From JBAZLV01 sp964586075 (GTDB taxonomy: Bacteria > Nitrospirota > UBA9217), in assembly GCA_964586075.1 (NCBI GenBank), contig CAZPGZ010000012.1, positions 1-64,000 of the forward strand: a DNA stretch of 64,000 nucleotides, written 5' to 3'. The translations under genes were made by a program, and so were the position numbers. The notes beneath the pieces were generated by a model. It was not told the DNA's origin. It searched no databases and saw only the letters and a program-made list of their open reading frames with translations. Position 1 is the stretch's first letter, and each line of letters begins with the position of its first letter. Shown here piece after piece: positions 8,347-17,563 of this stretch.

Positions 8347-9243
8347 CTAATATTGCTGAGCGCCGTCGAAAATTCGCTCGTTGCCGTCTTCCGACAGGTC
8401 GCGAATTTCGTCGCCTGTTCCGAGTTCGTTCAGCGTCAGGGTGAAGTTGCAGCCCTTCCCCGGAGAGGATGATACCGTTATGTCTCCCCCAAGCATGTCA
8501 ACGAGTGCTTTTACGATGCTCAGGCCGAGGCCCTGTCCTTTATGCTTTCTCATAGCCCCGGTATCAAGCTGCGTAAAACGGTCAAATATCCTGTTCCGGT
8601 CTTTCTCCTCAATGCCGATGCCGGTATCAACAACGCTCAGTCTCAGCAGAGGCCCGTCCTTTTTGGCAAGGACCTGCACCCTGCCGCCTTCCTGGCTGTA
8701 CTCTATGGCGTTCGAAAGCAGATTGGAAAGGATACAGGACAGCTTCTCAGGGTCCGTATTAAAAAACAGCACTGTTCCCGGTTTCGGCGCCTCCACGGAG
8801 CATTCCACCGCTATCTTTTTGTCCGTTGCCTGATGATGAAATGAATCCATCAGACTCCAAACCAGCCCGTTGATGTCGGTGTGTGAGACATTGACGGAAG
8901 CCTCACCTGCTTCGATTTCTGCCGCAGTAAAGATATTCACCATCTTGAATTCCAGCTCGAATGCTTCCTTATAGATCAACTCCGCTGCGGTCCTGGCGGA
9001 CTTCTCGTCAGGAATACCCTTGCTCAACTGCCGGGACATTCCGAGGATCACCGTCAACGGATTGTTGATTTCATTTCTGATGTTCGAAAGAAAGTTGCTT
9101 TTCAGGGACTCCGATTGCCGCAATTTTTCATTGACGATCTCAAGCTCTCGATTTGCGTCTGCGAAATCATTGAGTGTTTTCTTTCGCTCGGCAAGCCGCT
9201 TTTTGATCTCCTCGATCAAGAAACCATCGCTAACTTCTTTCAC
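8347..9243 (-). CDS. histidine-kinase-like protein lacking the phospho-acceptor histidine
   Basis: A 298-residue soluble protein. GTG 9243 is chosen because a perfect AAGGAGG lies five bases upstream; an ATG 51 bases earlier has none. An N-terminal coiled coil (about 8-50) leads to a DHp-type helix whose box reads IRNEINNPL. Residue 57 (codon at 9073-9075, Asn) replaces the canonical phospho-His of xHEIxNPL. The ATPase domain looks complete: SNLLSNAIEYS (N), DTGIGIEE (G1), FDRFTQLD (F) and GQGLGLSIV (G2). It is therefore probably a pseudokinase or ATP-gated scaffold. It lies in the che1 block between cheD and a PilZ protein. Confidence 0.88.
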   Translation of the reverse strand: MKEVSDGFLIEEIKKRLAERKKTLNDFADANRELEIVNEKLRQSESLKSNFLSNIRNEINNPLTVILGMSRQLSKGIPDEKSARTAAELIYKEAFELEFKMVNIFTAAEIEAGEASVNVSHTDINGLVWSLMDSFHHQATDKKIAVECSVEAPKPGTVLFFNTDPEKLSCILSNLLSNAIEYSQEGGRVQVLAKKDGPLLRLSVVDTGIGIEEKDRNRIFDRFTQLDTGAMRKHKGQGLGLSIVKALVDMLGGDITVSSSPGKGCNFTLTLNELGTGDEIRDLSEDGNERIFDGAQQY

Positions 9244-9319
9244 GTTTTCCTCCTTGCGTATTGCAAACATCCCGTCAGCCGTACCCGTCTGCATCGGGCA
9301 GCGGGTCCTGCGCGGAGCA

Positions 9320-10390
9320 TCATCCCCGCAGCAGACCGATAATATCCCGTTCGCGTTTCATAATATATTTCGCCATATTGTCGGCGTCCCACGGATGCAA
9401 TCTGAACTCGGCGCCGTACTGATAGCCTCTGCAGGATTCTTTTTTATGACGGATGGTCCCCCGCGTAATTATGACCGTGAAAGTATCCGGCAGCACAATG
9501 GTAAAATAGCAGGAAGTCCCCGGGGCTATGTCGCGGGGGCACAGAAAACCCACACCCTGCTGGCTGATATCAATCACGGGATAGTTAACCGTCGGTTCGT
9601 TTGCGATAAGGATGTATAATCCGACAGGGTCAACCCTGCTCGGCTGAATGCGGATGTCTCGGACAGTAAACATTTTTTCCGGAATTCCGATGGTTATTTC
9701 ATTGTCCGATATTGCATCGATGCAGGCAATGCCTTCCTTGTTTTCCTGCTTATAGGGGAAAAAGGCCCGGACGCACGTTCCTTTTCTCAGACTTTTAAAA
9801 AAAAGCGTATGTTTGAAATTATGCAGCACCAGCATGTTGTCACGAATTTCTCTGATCGTACAAATGCCCCGCGCAAGGATAGGGTCGCCGTGTTCCCTCA
9901 CTTCGAACCCGAGCATAACCGGCAGTTTGTTTTTTATCAGATACGCGGCCAGTTCACGGATTTTCCCCCCGTCTTCAAGCGGCGGTTCGTCTGTTTTCTT
10001 GGCGTATTCCTTGTCGGAAAGGCAATCCTCGGTCTCGCTGCCCCTGTTCGCAGTTGTACTGTTCAGAACGAATCGGAGGATTTGTTTTAATTCTTCCGCT
10101 TCCAGTCGCTGTAAGCTTAAAACAAGCGCATTTGGCAGTCCCTGTTCCGCGGGCGGAGAAACGTTTTTGGATGATAGAAATAGCACGCGACGTGCTTCCC
10201 CCCGCTCCCTCACAGCATCATAAAATGCACGCGCTGCCCCATCCAGTGTCACGACAGCAACGTCGTCAGGTCCGCTTTCCAGAAGGAAGGATTCCTTGAT
10301 TTCCGCCTCTTCCCGGATCATGACCGGCATATTTTTTTCAAGATATGAATTACTTATTTTCGGCGTTGTCCATACCTGCATAGTTCTCAT
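9320..10390 (-). CDS. PilZ-domain protein with YcgR-like N-terminal region
   Basis: About 356 residues from ATG 10390; the frame opens further to TTG 10426, and no start has a good ribosome site, so the N-terminus is uncertain. The first third is of unknown fold. The middle (LPVMLGFEVREHGDPI ...) is beta-rich and resembles the YcgR-N/PilZN region. The C-terminal third carries the PilZ signature RIQPSR, then VIDISQQGVGF and YQYGAEF. Family knowledge: PilZ domains bind c-di-GMP through RxxxR and DxSxxG. It lies in the che1 block and may link c-di-GMP to receptor or motor output. Confidence 0.82.
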   Translation of the reverse strand: MRTMQVWTTPKISNSYLEKNMPVMIREEAEIKESFLLESGPDDVAVVTLDGAARAFYDAVRERGEARRVLFLSSKNVSPPAEQGLPNALVLSLQRLEAEELKQILRFVLNSTTANRGSETEDCLSDKEYAKKTDEPPLEDGGKIRELAAYLIKNKLPVMLGFEVREHGDPILARGICTIREIRDNMLVLHNFKHTLFFKSLRKGTCVRAFFPYKQENKEGIACIDAISDNEITIGIPEKMFTVRDIRIQPSRVDPVGLYILIANEPTVNYPVIDISQQGVGFLCPRDIAPGTSCYFTIVLPDTFTVIITRGTIRHKKESCRGYQYGAEFRLHPWDADNMAKYIMKRERDIIGLLRG

Positions 10391-10438
10391 CCATAAATAG
10401 TCTGTTGAGTGTATTATTGTATGCAATCAGCGGCAAAA

Positions 10439-11512
10439 TTATGCACATTCCTGCAGGACCGCAGCGGAGATTCTGTTCAGCGGAAGGACTTTGTCCACAG
10501 CACCCAGTTCGATGGCTTTCATGGGCATTCCGAAGACCACGCAGGTTGCTTCATCCTGAGCGATATTGGTCGCTCCTGCCTCTTTCATTTCCAGCATGCC
10601 TTTTGCTCCATCATCTCCCATGCCGGTCATAATCACGCCGACGGCGTTTTTCCCCGCATACCGCGCCGCGGAACGGAACAGAACGTCCACCGACGGGCGG
10701 TGGCGGCTGACAAGAGGACCGTCCTTTATTTCCACGAAATAACGGGCGCCGCTTCGCTTCAGCAGCAAATGATGATTTCCCGCTGCAATAAGAGCACGGC
10801 CACGGATCACGGTGTCCCCATTTTCAGCCTCTTTCACCGAAATCCGGCATGTCGAGTCAAGGCGCGTAGCGAACGCTTTTGTGAAATGCTCAGGCATATG
10901 CTGAACAATCACAATACCCGGCGTATCGAGCGGCATGGATTCAAGGAAACTCTTCAGAGCCTCCGTGCCGCCTGTCGACGCTCCGACAACCACCACTTTC
11001 TCCGTCGTCCGAATCATCGCCTCGCTTGTCGCCGAGGCCTTCGCAATAACCACGTCAGCCGTAAGCTTCGGAGTAACCTGATGCGCATGGGACGAGATGC
11101 GTTTCACATTTGCAGCCGCAGCGGCCTTCACGGCATCACAAATACGTATCCGCGATTCTTCCAGGTAGATTTTTGTTCCAAGACGGGGTTTTGTAATAAT
11201 ATCGATAGCGCCATATTCCAGCGCTTTCAAGGCTGTTTCGGATCCCTCTTCCGCAAGACTCGAACAGATCACCACCGGTATCGGGTGCTGGCTCATGATC
11301 TTCTGCAGAAAGGTTATCCCATCCATGCGGGGCATTTCCACATCAAGCGTGATGACATCCGGTACCTGGTGCCGGATTTTTTCCGCCGCTATGAACGGAT
11401 CCGGAGCCGTGGCCATAATCTGGATATCGGGGTCTGACGATAAAATTTCCTGCAGCGTCTGTCTGACCACCGCTGAATCGTCGACGATCAGCACGTTGAT
11501 TTTATTATTCAT
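10439..11512 (-). CDS. cheB: CheB, chemotaxis response regulator methylesterase (che1)
   Basis: Receiver domain (about 1-120, LIVDDSAVVRQ, phospho-Asp in TLDVEMPRMDG, Lys in TKPR) joined by an Ala-rich linker to a CheB methylesterase domain (about 170-355). The catalytic Ser is in GASTGGTEAL, His in VQHMPEHF and Asp in GMGDDGAKGM. It demethylates or deamidates receptor glutamates when phosphorylated by CheA. ATG 11512 is chosen with GAGGG upstream rather than TTG 11527. It is paired with cheR immediately upstream. Confidence 0.97.
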   Translation of the reverse strand: MNNKINVLIVDDSAVVRQTLQEILSSDPDIQIMATAPDPFIAAEKIRHQVPDVITLDVEMPRMDGITFLQKIMSQHPIPVVICSSLAEEGSETALKALEYGAIDIITKPRLGTKIYLEESRIRICDAVKAAAAANVKRISSHAHQVTPKLTADVVIAKASATSEAMIRTTEKVVVVGASTGGTEALKSFLESMPLDTPGIVIVQHMPEHFTKAFATRLDSTCRISVKEAENGDTVIRGRALIAAGNHHLLLKRSGARYFVEIKDGPLVSRHRPSVDVLFRSAARYAGKNAVGVIMTGMGDDGAKGMLEMKEAGATNIAQDEATCVVFGMPMKAIELGAVDKVLPLNRISAAVLQECA

Positions 11513-11572
11513 ATAATTGGCCCTCAAAATTGCCGCTTGATTGTTTTTGGGCCCCTCCGAACGTATCCGTTT

Positions 11573-12430
11573 TTATGTCTCTTTACGGTAAATCGTTGAT
11601 GAAATCCGCGTAAACGGAAGTGCAAAACCGTGTATCGTTTCGGAATGTCCCAAGAATAAATAACCGCCCGGCTTCAAATACGAACAGAGTTTTGCCAGCA
11701 GTTCCTCCTGTGTCTTCCGGTCGAAATAAATAATCACATTCCGGCAAAAAATGACATGTATTGACTCCGGCGCCATGAGCCTTGCATCCATAAGATTCAA
11801 TCTCTGGAACTGGACGCGCGCTCTCAATTCCGGCGAGATGCGTACAAGTCCTTTCTGCCGGTCTTTGCCCCGGAGCAGATATTTTTTCTTCATTTCGAAC
11901 GGAATGCCTGCGGTCTGATCTTCCTCGTAGATGGCAATGCGCGCTTTTTCAAGCACTTTGGTCGATATGTCGGTGGCAAGAATGGAATAATGGAAACCGG
12001 TACAGTGCGATGCAAAATCATTCAGCACCATCGCCATGGTGTAGGGTTCTTCCCCTGACGAGCAGGCCGCACTCCAAATCGTGAATTTTTCCGACCGTTC
12101 CGTTTTTACATATTCCGGAAGAAGGGTATCGGTGAGAAAATGAAAATGGACCGGTTCCCTGAAAAAATCCGTTTTGTTCGTGGTAACACAGTCTATCATG
12201 TGCACGTATTCGCTTTCCCTGTGGGGAGAGTCGAACAGATAGTCGCAGTAATCCTTATACGAAGTGATCCCGAGACTGCGAAGCCGTTTCTGGAGGCGCG
12301 CTTCCAGCATGACCTTTTTGACCGGGGGCATCTTAATGCCGCAGTGATCATAAATGAACTCGCTCAAGCGCTGAAAATCAGCATGCGTCATGGCCAGCTG
12401 TGATTGTGTCGGTTTTAATACGTCACCCAT
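11573..12430 (-). CDS. cheR: CheR, chemoreceptor methyltransferase (che1)
   Basis: A 285-residue SAM-dependent protein-glutamate methyltransferase: N-terminal helical domain (about 15-75), then the Rossmann domain with SAACSSGEEPYTMAM, the acidic ATDIS loop, IFCRNVIIYFD and a closing GHSE. The beta subdomain that binds receptor pentapeptides is present in length. The only MCP in the window with a matching tail (13598-15292) belongs to this same che1 block, which supports tethered methylation here. Confidence 0.97.
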   Translation of the reverse strand: MGDVLKPTQSQLAMTHADFQRLSEFIYDHCGIKMPPVKKVMLEARLQKRLRSLGITSYKDYCDYLFDSPHRESEYVHMIDCVTTNKTDFFREPVHFHFLTDTLLPEYVKTERSEKFTIWSAACSSGEEPYTMAMVLNDFASHCTGFHYSILATDISTKVLEKARIAIYEEDQTAGIPFEMKKKYLLRGKDRQKGLVRISPELRARVQFQRLNLMDARLMAPESIHVIFCRNVIIYFDRKTQEELLAKLCSYLKPGGYLFLGHSETIHGFALPFTRISSTIYRKET

Positions 12431-12524
12431 GCCTGTATCCGTTCTGCAGGAGAAAGCGCTCTACCGGATAATCCTCTGGAACAGGGTGCATCCGACCGAT
12501 AGACACACTCTTCTCCATACAATC

Positions 12525-12950
12525 TTATGCCGTGTGCTCTACTCCTATGCCGGACGCATGCATGTGCTGGTAGCAGCCGGCAGTAATATCTTTTGTGAGC
12601 GCTTTGTTCACGACTCTCCTGAGTTCCTTCAGAGCAACCGGTTTAATAAGGTATTCAAACACTCCGAGGCTGAGCGCTTTTAGATACACTTCGATGGAAC
12701 CGCACTCTGTTACCATAATTACGGGAGCGGAGGGTGTGCACCTCTTGACTGATCTCAGGAAATCGAGCTTTTCCTGTCCGTCGGCCCGGCATACGAGTAT
12801 AATAATATCGAGCGGCATGCCTTCATGGAAGACGGACAGGGCTGCATTTTCATCTTCTACGGCTATGACCGTATGTTCAGGTCCGGTTATAATCTCTGAT
12901 ATCCCTCCGGACTTGTCCGAAGTACTCCCTACTACAAGAATTGTTTTCAT
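12525..12950 (-). CDS. degenerate (atypical) receiver-domain protein
   Basis: About 141 residues; ATG 12950 is chosen because its MKTILVVG opening matches the domain edge. The fold pattern of a receiver is clear (VIMVTECGS, ALSLGVFEYLIKPVALKEL), with switch Thr and Lys kept. The acidic pair is replaced (LVVGSTSDK), and the phospho-acceptor region reads DIIILVCRADGQ with no Asp in register. It is therefore unlikely to be phosphorylated normally. It sits upstream of cheR in the che1 block and resembles other pseudo-receivers that act through constitutive protein contacts. Confidence 0.8.
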   Translation of the reverse strand: MKTILVVGSTSDKSGGISEIITGPEHTVIAVEDENAALSVFHEGMPLDIIILVCRADGQEKLDFLRSVKRCTPSAPVIMVTECGSIEVYLKALSLGVFEYLIKPVALKELRRVVNKALTKDITAGCYQHMHASGIGVEHTA

Positions 12951-13018
12951 ATTCTCTCTGACCGGAAGCACATCGTTATTCTGTTCTTCAGAATTTCTTC
13001 CGATGCGCTCACCGCGTT

Positions 13019-13513
13019 CTACGCCGCGCCAGCCTGCGTTGACTGTACCAGTGCGATGTCTTCCGTCGAAAACACCTTGTCGATATCAAGAAGAATAAGG
13101 AACCGCTCGTTTTGCTTTCCCATTCCTTTAATGAACTCTGTTTTCAGCCGCAGCCCGATTTTCGGTGCAGGTTCAATCTGGCCGGATTCGAGCTCTATAA
13201 CCTCCTGCACCGAATCAGCAAGCGCGCCCAGGATCGTTGTTTCATTGTCCACGGTCACTTCCGTGATAATGATGCACGTGTTCACGGTTTTTTCTGTTTT
13301 CGATAGGCCAAACTTCAACCGAAGGTCAACAACCGGCACCACGCTCCCCCGGAGGTTGATCACGCCCCGCATGAACTCGGGTGTTCTCGGCACTTTGGTA
13401 ACTGAGGTAAAATCAAGCACTTCCCTGACTTTCGCGATGTCGACAGCGAACACTTCATCATCCAGCTTAAAGGTCAGGTATTGGGTGGATTCTGCAACCC
13501 CCGCTATACTCAT
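13019..13513 (-). CDS. cheW: CheW coupling protein (che1)
   Basis: A 164-residue CheW: YLTFKLDDEVFAVDIAKVREVL, then the receptor/CheA-interface INLRGSVVPVVDLRLKFGL, and LADSVQEVIEL. It couples receptors to CheA1. AGGAGG precedes ATG 13513. It is encoded directly downstream of the four-helix-bundle MCP. Confidence 0.96.
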   Translation of the reverse strand: MSIAGVAESTQYLTFKLDDEVFAVDIAKVREVLDFTSVTKVPRTPEFMRGVINLRGSVVPVVDLRLKFGLSKTEKTVNTCIIITEVTVDNETTILGALADSVQEVIELESGQIEPAPKIGLRLKTEFIKGMGKQNERFLILLDIDKVFSTEDIALVQSTQAGAA

Positions 13514-13597
13514 AATGTCCTCCTATACAAACCGGCCGTCGTTTTGATGAGGCAGATGCCGCACCAGTTTTCCGGCGACCGATGTCGGTACCACGCT

Positions 13598-15292
13598 TTA
13601 GAATTTTTCAAACTCCGCGTCCCGCGCGTCGCCATTTCCCTTCACCATGTTCAATGCTACTCCCGCAGGTTTGACCGCAGATTGCGCCGGGGCAGCCGCC
13701 GGTTTGTGCTCCAGATGAGCCGCGCTCAGCTGGCGTGCAGGTTCAACCGGTTTTTGAACAATGGTTTTTCTCGCCCTTTGTGCTTTCTCGTCAAGTTTGA
13801 AGAACGAGATCGTATCCTGGAGCTGTTCTGCCTGCGAAGAAAGCTCTTCCGCCGTGGAAGCCATCTCCTCCGCTGCGCTCGCGTTCTGTTGAATGACCTG
13901 GTTCAACTGCTGGATCGCGGCATTGATTTGATCGGAGCCTGTGGTCTGCTCTTTCGACGCGGCATTGATTTCCTGGACCAGTTCCGCCGTTTTCTGGATG
14001 TCCGGCACCAGTTTGGTAAGCATCTCGCCGGCCCGTTCGGCGACCTGCACGCTTGTTCCCGACAGATTGCTGATTTCCGCAGCCGCGGTCTGGCTCCGCT
14101 CCGCGAGTTTTCTCACTTCCGCGGCAACAACGGCAAACCCTTTTCCGTGTTCGCCTGCCCGCGCAGCTTCGATGGCGGCATTCAGCGCCAACAGATTGGT
14201 CTGGCGTGCGATCTCTTCAATAATCGATATCTTGCTGGCGATCTCTTTCATCGCGATTACCGATTCGGACACGGCTTTTCCGCTCTCGGCAGCGTCCGCC
14301 GAGGACTTCAGTGCGATCTTTTCTGTCTGTTGCGCATTGTCTGCGTTCTGTCTGATCGTTGCATTCATCTCTTCTACTGATGACGAGGCTTCTTCCGCAG
14401 ATGCCGCCTGTTCGGTCGTCCCCTGAGACATCTGTTCGGAACCCGATGAAAGCTGTTGACTGCCGGATGCCACATTATCCGAGGCAGTCTGCACATCCGC
14501 CACTACCTTCTTGAGCTGTTCGATCATGCTGTTCATTGCGCCTGCCATCTGGCCCACTTCATCCTTGCTGTCGACATCGATGTTGGTGGTAAGGTCCCCC
14601 GCGGCGATGTTATTGGCCACGCCGACCGCTTTGATCAACGGCTGGGTTATTCCACGCGTAATCAGAAGTGCCGCGACGATGCCAAGAATAAGCGATATAG
14701 CGCAAATAACGCCTATAAATAATTTTGCCCCGCTGTATGCTTTTTCCGCATTGTCGATCGCTGCCACATTAAGCCCATGCTGAGCTTTGCTCAAGTCGCT
14801 GAGATCATCCAGCAGTTTCCGCTGGATCGGTCGCACTTCAGCAAGGAGTACTGAGGTCGCTTCAGCTTTTTTCCGGGCCAAAGCAAAATCCATGACTTTG
14901 CGCATGGTGCCTTCTTTGGTTTTGGCGCCATCGCTGATTTTGGCGAAAGCCTCTTTTCCTTTTTCCGTTACCAGCATGCCGGCAAGCTTTGATTTTGCCT
15001 CTTCAAAACGTTTGCCGTCATCTTCAATGCGTTTCTGCATTGCCTGAATCTCAGCGGTTTCGGTCACCAGGATCATATTCCGTATTGCAATGGCTTCGTC
15101 ATTCACCGCCGTTGACATTGCTTCTAATAAATTCATTTTAACGATATTTTTGTCGGTTATATCTCTCAGATTGCTGTTAATCACCGCCATCCGAGATATC
15201 CCGACTACGGCCATTACCAGAATCAAGGCGATAAGCAAACCGAAGCTTGCCCCCAACCGTACACCTATTTTTGCATTTTTTAGAACTGACAT
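13598..15292 (-). CDS. methyl-accepting chemotaxis protein with 4HB sensor and CheR-tether tail
   Basis: A 564-residue receptor: TM1 (about 12-32), a periplasmic four-helix bundle (about 33-185), TM2 (about 190-212), HAMP (about 213-265) and a long signalling hairpin whose tip reads EIARQTNLLALNAAIEAARAGEHGKGFAVVAAEVR-type sequence. After a Pro/Ala-rich linker the protein ends AEFEKF. This fits the x-aromatic-x-x-aromatic pentapeptide that recruits CheR in other bacteria. It is the only receptor in this window with such a tail. AGGAGGG-like ribosome site before ATG 15292. Confidence 0.95.
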   Translation of the reverse strand: MSVLKNAKIGVRLGASFGLLIALILVMAVVGISRMAVINSNLRDITDKNIVKMNLLEAMSTAVNDEAIAIRNMILVTETAEIQAMQKRIEDDGKRFEEAKSKLAGMLVTEKGKEAFAKISDGAKTKEGTMRKVMDFALARKKAEATSVLLAEVRPIQRKLLDDLSDLSKAQHGLNVAAIDNAEKAYSGAKLFIGVICAISLILGIVAALLITRGITQPLIKAVGVANNIAAGDLTTNIDVDSKDEVGQMAGAMNSMIEQLKKVVADVQTASDNVASGSQQLSSGSEQMSQGTTEQAASAEEASSSVEEMNATIRQNADNAQQTEKIALKSSADAAESGKAVSESVIAMKEIASKISIIEEIARQTNLLALNAAIEAARAGEHGKGFAVVAAEVRKLAERSQTAAAEISNLSGTSVQVAERAGEMLTKLVPDIQKTAELVQEINAASKEQTTGSDQINAAIQQLNQVIQQNASAAEEMASTAEELSSQAEQLQDTISFFKLDEKAQRARKTIVQKPVEPARQLSAAHLEHKPAAAPAQSAVKPAGVALNMVKGNGDARDAEFEKF

Positions 15293-15407
15293 AATTCCCT
15301 CCTTGGTTCTTCGATTGTTTAATCGTGATCTTTATACAAAACAGCCGCTTTTCCCGCCGACAACTCCGTCATAGCGGTTACTACAGCAATGCTCACACAC
15401 ACTTACA

Positions 15408-17546
15408 TCAGGATACGTCACCTCCTCTGGCAAGAAGGTTTTCCTGCTGTTCAGCCAACCGGACGAGGTTCGGAATATCAAGGATCAGCGCAACGGTTCC
15501 ATTGCCCAGTATTGTTGCTCCCGACACTCCTTCCACATCCTGGTAAAATTTCCCGAGTGATTTCAAAACAGTCTGGTGCTCTCCGATGATTGTATCGACC
15601 ACAAAACCTACTCTCTGATTTTCCACTCTCGTGATTACGATCTGCTCAATGTCAGGACCCGTTCCCCCGATCCTGAATTGCTCCCGAAGCCGTACATACG
15701 GCACAATCTGTCCCCGCACATTGGCTACATGTCTTCCGTGCGCGCTTTCAATGTCTTTCCGGGTCAGCTCCACGCATTCCTCAACCATCGTCAGAGGGAA
15801 AATGAAGTTTTCAGCGCCGATTCTTGTCAGGAATCCGTCTATGATGGCAAGCGTCAGCGGCAGATTCAGGGTGATCGTGGTCCCGACGCCGCGCTCGCTG
15901 CTGACATCGATCGTGCCTCGAAGCGAATCGATGGTTTTCTTCACGACATCCATTCCCACGCCGCGTCCGGAGACACTGGTAATTTCTTGAGCAGTAGAAA
16001 AACCGGGTGCAAAAATCAGCGAGAACAGTTCCTGTTCGCTCAGCTCTGCTTCTGCACTGAGAAGTTTTCGTTCGATTGCTTTGGAGCGGATGGCGGCGGT
16101 ATCGAGTCCCTTGCCGTCATCCCTGATGCGGATTACAACACTGGGTCCGGAATGCGATGCGGAGAGATGGAGGGTCCCCTGCCGTGGTTTTCCCAGCGAT
16201 TCGCGCACTCCTGGTTTTTCAATTCCATGGTCGATACTGTTTCTGATCAAATGCACCAGCGGATCGCTCAGACGCTCGATCACGGTTTTGTCCATCTCCG
16301 TTTCCGCACCTTCGGTGGTAAGTTCGATTTCTTTGGACAGTTCCTGAGAGAGATTTCGGACAAGCCGTTTGAATTTGCTGAACGTCGTTCCGATGGGCAG
16401 CATGCGGATGTTCATCGTATTGTCGCGAAGGTTTGTGGTCAATCGTTCGATTTCCTCGGCAATCGAGACGAACTCGGGAATCTGGCGGGTAAATGCCGTC
16501 TGGCTGAGGCGGGCCTGCACGGTCACCAGCTCTCCCACCAGGTTCACTAAGGTATCCAGTTTCTCCGTCGAAACCCGGATGCTGGACGTCATGTCCGCTT
16601 CTTGCCGCTTCTCCCGGGCTTCGCGCACGGCCTGCTGTTCTGCCAACGCGGACTCAATTTTATTTCCGGCCACAAGGCCGTTTTCCACCAGTATTTCTCC
16701 AAAACGCTTTTTTGCCTTCAATACCGACTGGAGATCCGGAGAGGTGAGGTCACCGCGCTCCAGGAGAATATCGCCCAATTTTTTATACGAAACTTCATCA
16801 TCCAGAACTCCATCCTCGTCGATGACCTCGATTTTCAGTTCGCAATCATCTTTGACGAAAATAAACACATCCTGAATGGCATTGACGCCCCGATCGGTGG
16901 TCAGGATTATGTCCCAGTAGGTGTAGCACAGTTCCGGATTATTGTCTGCCAGAGGCGGGATATCATCGGTTTGGGCTACAACCCTGCAAGAACCAAGCTG
17001 ACGAAGTTCTTCCAGCATTAGCAGAGGATCTATTCCGAGCACGAAAATATTCTGATTCGGTCGGAACCGGATGCGGTACGTAACGTTTTTTTCAGCTGAT
17101 CCTTTTGAGGATTCCGCATCTTCATGAAGAGAAGCGGCAGGAGCGTTTTTCTCGTCCAGCGAAGGAACGAGTTTTCTGAGAGAAATAAGGATGCTGCGGG
17201 CTTTTGTGGCGTCGACCGTGCCGCCGTAATAATACGCGTCAAGCATCGCTTTTATGTGGTCCCGCGCCGCAAGAGTTAAATCAATAAGTTCTTTTGATGC
17301 CGCCATCTTCCCTTTTCTGACCAGGTCAAGGGCGGTTTCGATGTCATGCGTAAACGATGCTACATCATGAAATTCGCACGTTGCACCTGACCCTTTAATC
17401 GTATGCATGGCCCGGAAGGACCGTGCGATCAATTCCTGGTCTTGAGGGGTCTTCTCCAGCTCAAGCAGGGATGCTTCGAGTTCGGCCAGAAGTTCATACA
17501 CTTCTTCTTTGAATGTCTCACGGAGCTTGCCAATAATATCTTCCAT
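15408..17546 (-). CDS. cheA: CheA histidine kinase (che1) with a GspE-N/MshEN-like insertion
   Basis: A 712-residue protein; ATG 17546 is chosen with AGAGGA eight bases upstream. P1 HPt domain has the phospho-His at residue 48 in RAMHTIKGSG. A P2-like segment (about 155-243) follows. Residues about 254-305 carry a repeated LGDILLERGDL / FGEILVENGLV pattern resembling the N-terminal GspE/MshE module. Then come P3 dimerisation (STEKLDTLVNLVGELV), P4 kinase (VHLIRNSIDHGIE, RDDGKGLD, GRGVGMDVV) and P5 CheW-like domain. The kinase phosphorylates CheY/CheB. The extra module is unusual and described under findings. Confidence 0.96.
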   Translation of the reverse strand: MEDIIGKLRETFKEEVYELLAELEASLLELEKTPQDQELIARSFRAMHTIKGSGATCEFHDVASFTHDIETALDLVRKGKMAASKELIDLTLAARDHIKAMLDAYYYGGTVDATKARSILISLRKLVPSLDEKNAPAASLHEDAESSKGSAEKNVTYRIRFRPNQNIFVLGIDPLLMLEELRQLGSCRVVAQTDDIPPLADNNPELCYTYWDIILTTDRGVNAIQDVFIFVKDDCELKIEVIDEDGVLDDEVSYKKLGDILLERGDLTSPDLQSVLKAKKRFGEILVENGLVAGNKIESALAEQQAVREAREKRQEADMTSSIRVSTEKLDTLVNLVGELVTVQARLSQTAFTRQIPEFVSIAEEIERLTTNLRDNTMNIRMLPIGTTFSKFKRLVRNLSQELSKEIELTTEGAETEMDKTVIERLSDPLVHLIRNSIDHGIEKPGVRESLGKPRQGTLHLSASHSGPSVVIRIRDDGKGLDTAAIRSKAIERKLLSAEAELSEQELFSLIFAPGFSTAQEITSVSGRGVGMDVVKKTIDSLRGTIDVSSERGVGTTITLNLPLTLAIIDGFLTRIGAENFIFPLTMVEECVELTRKDIESAHGRHVANVRGQIVPYVRLREQFRIGGTGPDIEQIVITRVENQRVGFVVDTIIGEHQTVLKSLGKFYQDVEGVSGATILGNGTVALILDIPNLVRLAEQQENLLARGGDVS

Positions 17547-17563
17547 AGCGTCCTCTGTGTCTG

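Noticed and set aside
10409..11437. long plus-strand open frame opposite cheB
   Set aside because: It is antisense to a clear cheB with full catalytic motifs and has no recognisable domain.
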